Assembly (NCBI GenBank): GCA_024345305.1 | Contig: BRON01000007.1 | Span: 744,001 to 808,000, forward strand | Direction of reading: 5' to 3' | DNA: 64,000 nucleotides | DNA from: Mrakia gelida | Taxonomy: Eukaryota > Basidiomycota > Tremellomycetes > Cystofilobasidiales > Mrakiaceae | Shown here: piece after piece, positions 35,698 through 46,795 of the stretch | Numbering within the stretch: the stretch's first letter is position 1 | Layout of the letters: the number at the start of each line of letters is the position of its first letter | The notes under the pieces: model-generated | The model's input: only the letters and a program-made list of their open reading frames with translations | What the model was told of the DNA's origin: nothing | Database searches by the model: none | Translations under genes and position numbers: made by a program

Positions 35698-36615
35698 TTA
35701 GAGGGCTGTGGAAGGAGAGGAGGGGAGGGAAGAGGGTCAGCGAAAAGAGAGACGACGACACGTTTTGATGGTTTTGACTGCAATTCTGCGTACGGTTAGC
35801 TCCGTTTCGAAGTCCCTCGGTGATGGGCTCGTCCGCGTCGAGAGGGTTGGCCCCGTTCCTCAACTGGAGGAAGAAAAGGAGGGGGAAGGGTCAGAGCGGA
35901 AGGAAACGAAGACGCGTCGCGGCTCATCTGACTTTTTCGGCGAGCGAGGACTTGAACTGGAGGAAGAACAAAACTCACGCCTCGGGTCTCGACCTCCCCG
36001 TCCTCAGACAAGGGGTTGGCACCATTTCGAAGCTGAAGGCGAGAACACGAAGGAAGGAAGAGAAGAAAGAGTCAGAATTGAAGATCGCGTCGCTCGAGGA
36101 CTGGAACGGTTGATCAACGAGACTTACACCTCGGGTTTCGACATCTTCATCCTCACCGAGAGGATTAGCCCCGTTTCGAAGCTGGAGAAAGGAAATGGAA
36201 AGGGAGAGCGGAGAGGAGGAGGCAGGGAAATAGATGGAAAGGGGAAAGGTCATGATGGGAGATCGGAACGAAGACGACGAAGGTTGGAGGACACTCACCC
36301 CTCGGGTGTCGATGGGAGCATCGTCCGAAAGCGGATTCGCTCCGTTGCGCAACTGTGGAAGGGAAGAAACGACGAGAAAGAAGGGAGGGGAAGGTCAGCT
36401 TCAGTTCGTCTCCCCTGACCTCGTTTCCCCTCTCCCCCCATCTTCATTCTCCCTGCCAGTTTTCCCAAAGTTCCATCCAGGTGCGAGAAGGATAAAGGGA
36501 TGTATAGACTCACTCCTCGAGCAGCAAGCTCAGTTCCAGTAGAGCCAGGGACAGGAAGGGCAAGCGCGACGGAGGCGAGGGAGAGGAGAGCGAGGAGGGA
36601 CTTGGAGAAGAGCAT
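35698..36615 (-). CDS. Secreted repeat-peptide precursor with five GLRNGANPL copies
   Basis: Not a family I recognise. Exons 36514-36615, 36299-36352, 36128-36181, 35979-36032, 35794-35863, 35698-35705 (113 aa). Exon 1 encodes a signal peptide (MLFSKSLLALLSLASVALA), then LPVPGSTGTELAAR. Exons 2-4 are each exactly 54 nt, phase 0, and encode LRNGANPL, an acidic spacer and TRG (spacers SDDAPID, GEDEDVE, SEDGEVE). Exon 5 holds copy 4, the spacer DADEPITE and the start of copy 5, which an 8-nt last exon completes as PL-stop. Because each preceding exon ends in Gly, the invariant unit is GLRNGANPL. Copies 1-4 follow Arg (copy 1 AAR, the rest TR) except that the fifth follows TE. This is the layout of a precursor cleaved into identical peptides (pheromone, signalling or RiPP-like), but processing and role are inference. 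Confidence 0.85.
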
Positions 36616-37937
36616 GTTCTGAAGGCGAGGGACGAGACGAGGGGAGGGAGGAGATGGATTGAAAGTGTGGATGTCGAAGAGATGGAAAGAACGAAGGAAA
36701 AGATGGTGAGGGAAGGGAAGAGAAGGGACGGGGTCAGCACGGCCGCTCAAAAGAGATTGAAAGGAACGTCAACTTGACACGACCCGACCCGACCAAACGA
36801 CACGACCGGATGAGGTGACGAAAGAAGAGATGGGAAGCTCACGAGTTGTTAAGGTTGAGTAGAGGAGGGTTGGGGGTAGATGGTGGTTGGTAGGAAGGAA
36901 GGAAAGGGAGAGGGTCAGAGAGTTTCGAGGGAACACAAGGGCAAGGGGAACAGAAGGCGTCAGAAAGAAAACAGGGGCTGTCGCGGTCAAAAACAGACGC
37001 GTTTCGTCCATTCTTTCACGATTTTCAGTACTGAAAGGTAGCCAGATCTCGAGAGTTCGAACAGAGAGAAGATTTTCCTGTTTCCCAGGCTGTGAGGACC
37101 CTGGAGGAGCGTCCAAAGCACCGACGAGAGAGAGCTCGGCGTCGGTTCCGCGTCTCTAGCTCCCTTTTCCCTCTCGAGTGGACGCATGCATCCACCAAGC
37201 GCGGGCCTGTCTTCTCTCTCTCCCTCCTCTGTCTCGGATGGGCCCAAATCTTCCCTGGGAGAGGAAGGTTTGGAGATGAGCGAACGGAGAGGAAGGAAGG
37301 TGAGATTCATGCCTGATGATCATGAACCAGGAGAGGGAGAGGGGGACGCGTCGTCGCTCTTGGATGAAGATCGCTCGCCGTTCCTGTCCATCACTCGCCG
37401 GCAGTTTTGCCTGCCGATGGATGATCATGAGGTAGCTTGGCTGTCCTGAAAACGGCGGGCGACCTTAAAAAGCAATCAAGCGACGGACGACGGCCGCTTC
37501 GAGTCCTTATCTCCAGCCCTCCCCAGTCAGCTTTTATTAATACAGGCCTGAGGGCAGTAGTGCGAAAACCTTCTCTCTCCCTCGCCCTCCCTCGCTCCTC
37601 ATCTCCCTCTTCCTTCCTTTTGGTGTCGAACGTACAACGACCGAAGACCGGGCTCGAATCGGATGGAGCTCTCTCGGACAGGAGAGCTCGCTTTCCTTCC
37701 CTCCTCCTCATCGGGAAAAGCACAAGTCAAAAAAAAGCTTCCCTGTCTAAACCTTCTCTCCCTCGGTCGAGCTGCCCCATCGAGATGAGCCTCGAAGGAT
37801 ATGAGAACAAAGGAAACGAAAGAACCTTGCGGACCTGTCGACGCGTCGCGCCTTTCTGTCTTCCTCTCTCCTCATCTTGCCTTCTTACCCGAGTAAAGCC
37901 AGAGAAGAGCCAAAGCCTATATATAATACAAACCTAC
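36616..37937. promoter_or_regulatory. Long upstream region of the peptide gene / NPC1 3' flank
   Basis: 1.3 kb between the peptide precursor start and the NPC1 stop, mostly upstream of the peptide gene. It contains an 11-mer GATGATCATGA twice (37315-37325 and 37420-37430), each with the TGATCA palindrome, and GACGCGTC near 37345 and 37840. Any regulatory role is a guess. An 87-codon + strand frame at 37186 is not convincing. Confidence 0.35.
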
Positions 37938-40900
37938 CTAGATCGACTCTACCGAATCGTTGTCCTGAAACGGGGCGTAATCCATCCCAGCTCCTCCTCG
38001 TGCGACCTTGCCCATCCATTCCTCGTCGCTGTCCTCGCCAGCTTCGAACCCTTGTCCTCCGAAGTAGGAGAGGAGGACGGGGAGGAGGACCAGACCGTGG
38101 AGAGCTCCGGCGACGATGAGGGAGAGCCACATGCGGAAGAAGTAGACCTGTTCGAAGAAAGGGGAGGAGGAAGAGGTCAGGTCGACGAAAACGAAGAGAG
38201 AGCGAGAAGAGGGAAGATGAATCGAAGGGAAGGAGAAGAGAACTCACCTCGAGAAGTTTCGATCTCGTGAAAGCAAGGACTGATACTCCGATGAGCTTCG
38301 TCATGGTGATTCCAGAGAAGACCTGCGCGAGAAGAGAACGAGGAAAGAACGAGAGTCAGAATCGCGTCAAGACTCGACCTCGACCGAACGGAAGTGAACA
38401 CTCGACTCACCGACGCTCCCACATCCACCAAAGCCGACCAAGCTCTTTCGTCCCTCTCCTTAGGTCCCGAAGGATGATCGAACGGCAGTCCTCCTCCTCC
38501 AGCTCCCATGAACGCTCGAGCGACATGGGAGCAGAACTCGACGGCGATTCCGAGGGAGATGACCAAGTTGACGAGGGAGATAGCGTTGAGACTGATCCCC
38601 CAAGCTCCCATCATCCCCATGACTTCGAAGACGACGAGAGCGCAGGTGAGGGTGACGACAGCTCCTGTTCTCCACGATCCGAGGAGGAGGGAGGTGACGA
38701 GGAGGATGGAGAGGAGAGCGAGGGAGAGGACTTGGACGGTGATGGAGACGACGTGAGCGTACTGAAGATCGAAGACGAGGAAGAGAAACAAGGTCAGCGA
38801 GAGCTGAGGAACGAAAGAGGAGAATAGAAGACTCACCTGATCGAAAAACACGTAGAAAAGCGAGTAAGGATAAACCGTCGCTCCCGTCCTCCTCGAAAGA
38901 TCGTCGGCGACCCTCCTCGCAGCCGCGAGAGCATTGATGAAGTCCTCCTGAGTCTTAAGCGGGGTGTGGTACGTCCTGAAGTGGGAAGCGACGACCGACG
39001 AGTTGTCCGCCGACAGCGAGATGGCGTTCCCGTACGACGACTTCCCTCCCAACGGGCATTCCTCGTCCGTCGGACTGACCAGCCAGTGTCGAAGGTACTT
39101 CATGAACTCCTCTCCCTCCGGAAGTCCTCCCATGGTGATGTCGAACGGCGGCTCGTGGTCGAGGAAGCAAGGCTTGCATCTCCTCTCGGGGTCTCTCGGG
39201 GTGCAGAAGACGTCTGGGTCGTCGATCCGGACTCGACAGCAGGTCTCGAGGACGGGGTTGAGCCAGTTGAGGAAGTCGTCGATCCATACGGCGGGAGGGT
39301 TGGCGATGAAGGAGACGTCGGGTCGTTTCCGTTCGGCCTCGAGGGTGTTGGCGATGGAGAGGTCTTGACACGTCGTGAACCTCCCGCAGAGAGCTTGCTG
39401 GCCTGACCGAGAGGAGACGTCGACGTGGTCGGCGATAAAGTAGACGGGTGGACCGACGTCGAGGTACTTGTCGAGAGCGTCGAAGTAAGGGACGAGGTAT
39501 GAGTCCGAGGGGAGGGCGAGACGTTGATCTGAAGAAGGGAATAAGACTCGTCAGAACCGAAGTCGCGTCTCGATTCGAGATGCGAAACCGAGCGGAGCTC
39601 ACCGAGTCCGAGATCGATCCTCTGCACTCCCATGGCAGCAGCGAGGAAGAGTCCAGCGAAGGCGACGACGACTGCGCTCTTGACCTCCTTCTTGAGCAGG
39701 AAGGGAGCGTAGGACCGACGAATGAATCGCGAGATCATGCCTTCTCCGGAGTGGACTGGTGCTGGAGCGTCGTAGAGTCCGATGGGAGGTTGAAGCCTGA
39801 TGCATGGGAAGCAGTCCATCCGAGTCGCCTGTCCAAACAACGAGAAGGAAGATCAGTTCGCGGTCGACGAAGAAGAACTCAAAGAAAACGAGATCGAACT
39901 CACCTCGACCCTCTTCAGATCCAAAGTCATCGCACTGACGAAAACCGTGACTTGAAGGACAGCGTCGAGAGCCACACTCCCAGCGGCGTAGAGAGCGAAG
40001 TTTCGAACCGCAGGCATGGGTACCAAAGCTCCGAGAGCGAACGCGACCGTCTCCGTCAACGAACTGAGGAGGATCGACGGTCCCATCCTCGCCAACGATC
40101 TCGCGACTCGTTCCTCCGGCGAGAGGTACGACGGACTGGCTTCGTCGTCCACCTCGTCATCGTCGTCGTCGATTCCCAAATCGTCGGCGAAGGAGTCCTC
40201 TCCTGGGTGGGAGATCTGACCTGCTCGAGCGACCGAAGCTCTCGACGCGCCTGGACCGTGGATGGCGTTCTGCCTGTTGAGTTCGTGGACGAGGATGAAG
40301 ATGTTGTCGACTCCGACTGCGAGGACCAGGAAGGGGATGACCTCGGCGATGATGAGAGTTACTTTGACACCGAGGAAGGAGAAGAGTCCGACGGAGGTTG
40401 AGATGGCGATGAGGACGAGTGCGATTCCGAAGAGTCCGAGTGTGAATTTGGAGTTGACCGAGAGGAGGGTTGGGAGGAGAGAGAAGAGTCTAGCGAGACG
40501 TGTTCGGAATCGAAGGGTTGGAGGTGGGATGGTGGAGGAGGGACGACTTGGGTCGGCGGGAGGAGGACCGACGAGTCGAAGGAGGACGGGGATGTGAACG
40601 ATCTTGTCCCAAAGCGAAGGGAAAACGCCATCCTCTCCGAAGAAGAGAGCCCAGCTCGATCCTCCTGATCCTCCGAGGGTGAGCGAGATGTAGAGGAACA
40701 TGACGACGTAGCTCAGAACGACGGTCTTGTAGTCCGTGTTGGTGCTCTTGTTGAGTTCCTCCTCGAGACTGACTCCCGTCGAGAACGCGATCCACGCTCC
40801 TCCCTCCTCCTTCGCCGACTTGGCCAAAGCCTCGAGGTACTCCCTCAACGTCCTCTCCCACTCCTCCGCTCGTTCGAGAGCCTTGGGATCCAACGAGCCG

Positions 40901-43148
40901 TTGACGACGAAGGTAACGACCATGCTCTTCGCATCCGTCCATCCCTTCCCTTCCTCGACTCCTCCGAGGACGAACTTGGGCTCGATCGGCTGTCCGAAGT
41001 CAGGAAGACACTCGGCTGGAGCCTTGGCGCATCCTTCGACCGTCTCCTCCCACGTATCCTCGTCGAGGTAGCCTTGGAACCACGCCGAGACGGATTGGAC
41101 GACGCAGGGAGTTCCTGGTCCGGCTGGCGAGAAGCAGACGTCCTGGAAGGTATAGCCGTTGGGGTAGGATTTGAGGGAGGTGATGGCTTCCTCGTGCTCG
41201 AGCCACCAGTCGAGGCGAGCGTACGAGAGGACGGGTTCGGAGGGATTGGGGAGGGAGAGGAGGTCGTCGCGGTTCTCCTCGTCGTCGTCCGCGTCGAGGG
41301 AGGAGGGAGTTGAAGAGGAGGATTCGACTGGTTTGGTGAGGGAGGATGAGGAGGATGAGGAGGCGGTGATGAAGATTTGCTGAGGTCGGAAGAAGGGACC
41401 GAAGTTCTCGTCGAAGTGGTTCTTCTGGAGGACGGCCTCGGATCCAGGTGCGACCCAAAGACGAACGGGATCCGTTTCGATGGCGAAGGATTTCCAGCCG
41501 AGGTTGAGGAGAGTGATCACCATGGAGGCGATGATGAAGGTGGGGACTAAAGGGTAGAAGGGAGGATGACAAAGCGAAGGTCAGGAATCAGCTCGAGAGA
41601 TACGCGTCGAAGATCGGTTGAGTGGATTGCTGCTCACAAGGCCTCGTCGCACAGAACAACCCAAGATGGTAGAAGAAGCTTCGAAGAGCGACGTTGACCT
41701 TGCTCTGTCTCGGTTGAAGAGCGTCGATAGGATCCAGCAGGCTCGCTCCTCGTCCCATCCCAAAGTGGCTCGATCCACTCCTCCCGCTGTTCGGATACGA
41801 GTCTCGATCTCCCGTTCCATCCTCGTCTGCTGACCTATCCCTCCCTCTCTTGAGTCCATCGACGATTCCAATCCTCGGCTGCGACGTCGTTGGCGACAGA
41901 GGAGCTCCCTCGCCGTCTATGTCCTCCTCGAGGTGACCTCCGTCTTCCCCAGCGAGGAGGGCGAGTCGTTCGTACCTCCGTTGACGAGCTCGGAGGGTGA
42001 GGTTGAAGGAGTAGGCGAGCAGGAGGGCGAGTACCGAGATTCCGTAGATGAGGATGAGGACGAAGGAGGTGCAGGACATGGATCCGATGTGGCATCTTGG
42101 GTGGTGAGGAGGGCGAGGAGGAGGGAGGTAGGGAAGGGTCGGGCAGATCGAAGGACAGTCGACGCAGGTACATCTGGCCGAGATCATGGACGAGTCCGAG
42201 CACGAGAGAGGGTTCGGGTTTACTGGCGTGATCTCCTCCTCGTTCCCTGGTGGTATCGACGACGAGGGATCCGGAAAGTTGATCTGGAAAGGACTCCCAA
42301 GTCCTGGACGCTCCGTCCCCATGTACTTCAAGAAGCCCAACGAGGTCTTTGCTCCTCCTCCGATGAGATCCATAGCGAACGAATTGGTAGCTCCGAACTG
42401 GACGTCTTTGCAGCTGTCGTAGAAGCCATCCCTGAAGTTGTCCGAGACGAAGACGTCGAGTTCCTTGACGGCGATGGTTTTGGCTGCACCGACGGGTTGG
42501 GTTTCGACGACTCGGAGGAAGGTGGATTGATCTGGGGAGCAGGTGAAGTGGCAGTAGAAGGATCGGAAGTTGTTTCGGCAGGCTGGGCAGGAGGCGATGA
42601 TGCTATCAGTCAAAGAAGGAAGGTAAAAATGAGCTCGAGCGCAACGAGGGAGGAGGAGAGGGAGGAGGTTTGGAGGAAGGGACGAACGGTTCAGCTTGAA
42701 GGAGGTTGTCTCTGAGAGCTTCCACCTGGTCTTGAGTGCAGCAGACGGTGTCTGGGACGTCGAAGGAGGGTCCGCATACGTTGGAGAGGAGGGTGGCGAG
42801 CTCGTTGGTGGTCTGAGAGCAAAGAAGAGGGAGGTCAAGGGAGGAGGGAGGGAGGGACGAGATGGTCAGCTCTCGTTCGACTCTCGGTTCGACCTAGCGA
42901 AGTCCGACAATCGATCCCTTCTTTCTCCCAGACAGGCCTCTATACACAGTCTAGCTCTTCCTCGACAAAAAAGCTCGAACCAAAGCGGTAGGGCTGAAGA
43001 AAGAGGAGTGAAAGGATGAGACCGTTGAACTGACCTCATCTGCGTCTCCGTCGTCCGGACAAGGAAGTTCAGGTGTGAAGATCGACTTCTTGCCGCATCC
43101 TCCTCTCATGGCGCAGATCCCTGGACCATGGCGGGTTGTCGAATTCAT
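37938..43148 (-). CDS. NCR1: NPC1/NCR1 intracellular sterol transporter
   Basis: Lysosomal/vacuolar RND-family membrane protein moving sterols out of the lumen with NPC2. Nine exons: 43035-43148, 42688-42812, 41638-42602, 39904-41546, 39603-39828, 38837-39528, 38411-38761, 38248-38322, 37938-38147 (1466 aa). The N-terminal sterol-binding domain shows GGCGKKSIFTPELPCPDDG, NVCGPSF, CCTQDQV and CPACRNNFRSFYCHFTCSP. The sterol-sensing domain includes FLVLAVGVDNIFILVHELNR. The second lumenal domain (CRVRIDDPDVFC, CKPCFL) and late helices (GISLNAISLVNLVISLGIAV) follow. An acidic insert (DDDDDEVDDE) lies in the loop after the VGVDN helix. The chosen start, MNSTTRHGPGICAM, gives no signal peptide although the family needs one, so the extreme 5' end is probably incomplete. 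Confidence 0.93.
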
Positions 43149-43287
43149 AAGAGTTGGAAGGGAGTCGTAGTTGGTGGAAGGGAAGAAAGAAGGGACCAAG
43201 CGAATCGACTCAGCGTCCTCCCTCCCTCCTCCCCCTCGTCTCCCCCGCAGGAGGGCTCCCTCTCAACGACGACCCATCCTCTTATCG

Positions 43288-44312
43288 ATGAGGGTCACAC
43301 GAATCCTCAGAGCAGGCCATGGCCCAACCAACCCCTTCATCTTCAAGGAGAAGTTCCAAACTCCAAAGACTTCATATCGTGAGTAGAGAACGAAGCGAGA
43401 AGGGAGGAGAGAGAAGACATCTCGCTGACCTCCGCCTTCCTCCTCCCCTTCCCCCTCCCCTCCCCCGCAGAGAACAACATCGTTCGTCCATCTTCCCTCC
43501 CCTTATCTCTCGCCACACGTAGTAGAGATGCAGCAGCGTCCACTCTCAGGTCTCGGCTGCTCTCGCTCTCTCGACCAGAGTTCCTCGCATTCGACCGGAG
43601 ATCGACCTGACCTTCCCTTCGCTTCCTCCTCCCTCTTCCCTCCCATCCCTCCCCTTCCAGCCCGATCCAGCATGGGAGAAATGGGTCAACATGAAGAACG
43701 GTCAGTCCGTCGTCTCACTCGTGACTCGCATAGCCAGAGATGCAATCGAACGGAGAGCGAGAAAGGCGGAAGGTCAAGCTCAACACTGATCTCTCCCTCC
43801 CTCTCCTCTCCTCTCCTCCCTCCTCTTTCCTCCCATCCAAGATTACTACAAAGGATTCAAGTTCCAGAGAAAGAACGTCATCTTCCTCATCTGCCTCAAC
43901 ATCATCGCGCCCGCAGTTTGCATCAACGTTGATAAGTGGGAGGCGGTCAGTTTATTCGTTCCTCGAGCTCTCCCTCCCTCCCTCCCTCCCTCCCTGTTCT
44001 TCCATCCCTCCTCCTTCCTCAGTCTCTCTTTCCCGCCCTTTTTTGAACTCCCACTTCTGCACTAGTTCTGAAGCCAAACGAAGGACCGAAAACAAGAAAC
44101 GGCGCGCTGACCTCTTCCCTCCTCCCTCCTCGTCTTCCTCGTTCGCCTTCCACCAGACCCAAGAGATCTCCATCAACGACAACCTCCGAGGAGTCCCCAT
44201 CTGCAAAGCCGACAGGAAACCTGAGGATCTCTGGACGATTCACACCCTGAAGGAGTACAAGACCTTCGACGAACCGCCCATCAAGATCTCGACTTGGAAG
44301 ACGGCCGATTGA
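43288..44312 (+). CDS. Small single-pass protein, possibly complex I NDUFB4/B15-like
   Basis: Exons 43288-43378, 43471-43481, 43661-43700, 43842-43945, 44157-44312 (133 aa); the second is an 11-nt microexon chosen because it alone keeps phase with GTTCGT as donor. The protein has a basic N-terminus (MRVTRILRAGHGPTNPFIF), then DPAWEKWVNMKNDYYKGFKF, a hydrophobic segment NVIFLICLNIIAPAVCINV, and a soluble C-terminus. The PDPAxxxW...Y.xF.. pattern followed by one membrane span recalls the NDUFB4 accessory subunit of mitochondrial complex I, which I infer weakly. It could be another small mitochondrial membrane protein. Starts 140 bp from the NPC1 start, divergent. Confidence 0.6.
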
Positions 44313-45030
44313 GCGAGGCGCGGCCGGGTTCGCGAGCGAGGGTGGGTGGAGTGGTTGTAGTTACGAGCTTCAGTTGAGTCGATGGTTATGCTTTCTTTAT
44401 CTTTCTCTTTTTGTTGGTGGTGTGGGGACTGGAAAGAGGAGGAGAGAGTGAGGAGGGAAGAGGGGAGGGGAGGGAGCGAAGTGCGACGCGCGAGATGGGA
44501 AGATGAGTTGGACGCGTTTGGGTTCTGTGCCTTTATGGGTGAGCTGAGTCCCAAGAAGAACGTCTGGTATCCGAAGTATTGGACTCTGATCCTTGCGGAA
44601 CGGCACGAAGGCGGGAAAGGGAAGGGAGCGACGACGACGACGACGCGTCGCCGGTCTCGCAAGATCGGTTCACGTCGACGAACTGAGTCCTCCATTGACC
44701 CCGAGACGACCAGCGCTGACAAATTGAGTCTTTCTCTGGTCCCCAAGTATGCTGAAGGTCGTGATCGTCGTCGCCAACGCGAAGACAGCTCCTCTGCGAG
44801 AACGAGAGATCGCTCGTCCTCTCCGTCTTCGAGAGATCCGCTGTAGGTAGAGTTCTATCTCACGCTGAGCGCTCACTTCCAGTACGAGGTAATCTCGAGC
44901 GTATTTCCCAGAAAGTGCACTTTAAGTAGACCCCCTGCGGTTTCAGCGTCGTCAAGACGAACTCCCAAACCAAGACCAAACCGAAGAGTTTCGAAGCTCA
45001 CCCTTTCCTCCTCCTTCCCTCCTTACGGCC
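44313..45030. other. Spacer before NIF3
   Basis: GACGCGTC near 44645. Several open frames but none with splice or family support. Nothing firm. Confidence 0.45.
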
Positions 45031-46672
45031 ATGTCCTCTTCTTCCTCCGCCATGGCACCTCCCTCCATCTCCCCAGCTACTCTCATCACCAAGATCTTCA
45101 ACACCAAGATCGCTCCTCTCTCCCTCGCTGGATCGTGGGACAACGTAGGACTTCTCGTTGGTGAGCTTTCATCTCTCCTCCTTCTTTCCTCCTCGTCCTC
45201 CTCCTTTCCAGCTCTCGCTTCCCTCACTTGATCCCTCTCGATCTCGAGAAACGTTTTGAGGAGCTGACTGCTATCTATTCATCGTTGGTTCTCTACTCTC
45301 AGAGGCCCCCTTCCCTCGACCTGGAGCGAACAAGGTCCTGCTCGCCATCGATCTTTCCTCCGCCGTCTGCAAGGAAGCTGAAGCCATCTCAGGTCTCGGA
45401 GCTATCGTTTCTTACCACCCTCCCATCTTCTCGGGTCTCAAGTGAGTCCCCTCTATACACTTGCTTCTCTGGACGTGAAAGAAAAGGAGAAGGAGGAGCG
45501 AGAAAGGCGACGGTCGAAGGTGGAAGGAAGGAAACGTCGAGCTCACCTCGAGCTCATCAGCGCTGACCTCCCCTCTCTTCCTCGTTCATGCCAGATCCCT
45601 CACCCTCTCCAACCCCCTTCAAACTTCTCTCCTCCGTCTCTCAGCTCAAGGAATCTCCGTCTTCGCTCCTCACACCTCGCTCGACGCCGTTCCAGGAGGA
45701 ATGACCGATTGGCTGGCTCTCCCTTTCAGGGTTCGTCTTCTTCGTCGTCGCTGCTTTCCGCCATCTCTACTTGCTGCCACCTTTTCTCAGAGACCAAGCT
45801 GACGTTTTTTCCTCGTTTTGTTGCCAGCCCTTCACCTCAAGCCAAGCCTGTCAGCCAGAGGAGAACCCTCCTGCTGGGTTCGAAGGAGCTGGGTCGGGAC
45901 GAGTCGTTGAGCTCGAGGGAGCGGGTTTGGAGATCGAGGAGGTGGTAAGGAGGGTTAAGAAGCATTTGGGGATGGAGATGGGTGAGTATCACCGTCTTTT
46001 TTCGGCGTCTTAGGTTGGGGCAAAGAGCGAGCGAGCAATCGAGCAACGACTGATCTCGTTTTGCTCTCGTCCTCCCCTTTCAGTTCAACTCGCTCGAGGT
46101 CTCGGAGAGCCCAAGAAGATTCGCTCGATAGCTGTCTGCCCTGGATCTGGAGGATCCGTTCTTGGGAAGGTCAAGGCTGATCTTTACCTTACTGGAGAGT
46201 GAGTTCGAGCTGTCCCTTTCGTTCTTTGCTCAGTCCTTTTTCGACGCGTCGAGCTCACCTCTCTCTCTTTCGCCTCTTTCTCAGGATGTCTCACGTACGC
46301 TCTTCCCTTCCCCTCCGCCTTGTCATCTGTCAACCAAATTGTTGACCTTCGCCGCTTTCTCGGTTTTTAGCACGAAATCCTCGCCACCATCGCCAAAGGA
46401 ACGACCGTCATCCTCTGTTCGTCCTCTTCTCCGTCTCCACTCTCCCTCCCTTTTCACCTCACCTTCCCTCTTCCCCCCCTTCTAACACCCTTCCCCTCTT
46501 CATTGCCTCGTGTTACTCAGGCGGCCACACCAACACCGAACGAGGCTTCCTCTCCCACACCCTCAAAGCTCAACTCGAATCCGAGCTCGCTGCTTCGTCG
46601 GACGCGTCGACCTCGGGACCCTGGGAGGTCATCGTCTCGAAGGAGGACAGGGAGCCTTGGGTGTTTGCGTAA
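45031..46672 (+). CDS. NIF3: NIF3 family protein
   Basis: Conserved dinuclear-metal-binding protein (NIF3/DUF34; bacterial YbgI relatives) of uncertain biochemical role. Exons 45031-45160, 45303-45441, 45595-45730, 45828-45981, 46084-46198, 46285-46294, 46371-46416, 46521-46672 (293 aa). Hallmarks in order: SWDNVGLLV, AIVSYHPPIFSGLK, FAPHTSLDAVPGGM, LYLTGEMSHHEIL (its central MSH comes from a 10-nt microexon), and CGHTNTERGFL. The His and Glu in these motifs are the expected metal ligands. A second ATG (45052) in frame is possible as start. Length fits the fungal family. Confidence 0.94.
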
Positions 46673-46795
46673 ACGAATCAAGATGGCTATAAGTACGAGT
46701 ACGGAGTGGTCTCTGATGGGAGACGAGAGAACGAGCGTAAAGAAAGCGCGAAACCCAAAACGAAGCAACAAGCAAAGCAACAACGACAGCACCCT

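Noticed and set aside
35453..35863. Unspliced extension of the last peptide copy into a His/Ser/Pro-rich tail
   Set aside because: Reading through ignores a good donor, branch site and acceptor; splicing gives a clean PL-stop that completes the fifth repeat.
35698..36615. Match to rhodotorucine-type lipopeptide pheromone precursor
   Set aside because: Those precursors carry farnesylated Cys-containing repeats; the repeat here has no cysteine and a signal peptide is present.
37186..37449. 87-codon + strand frame upstream of the peptide gene
   Set aside because: Overlaps the likely promoter, with composition like non-coding spacer.
39448..40401. 317-codon + strand open frame
   Set aside because: It lies antisense to the NPC1 coding exons; its composition (Arg/Glu/Asp-rich) is the mirror of NPC1 codons.
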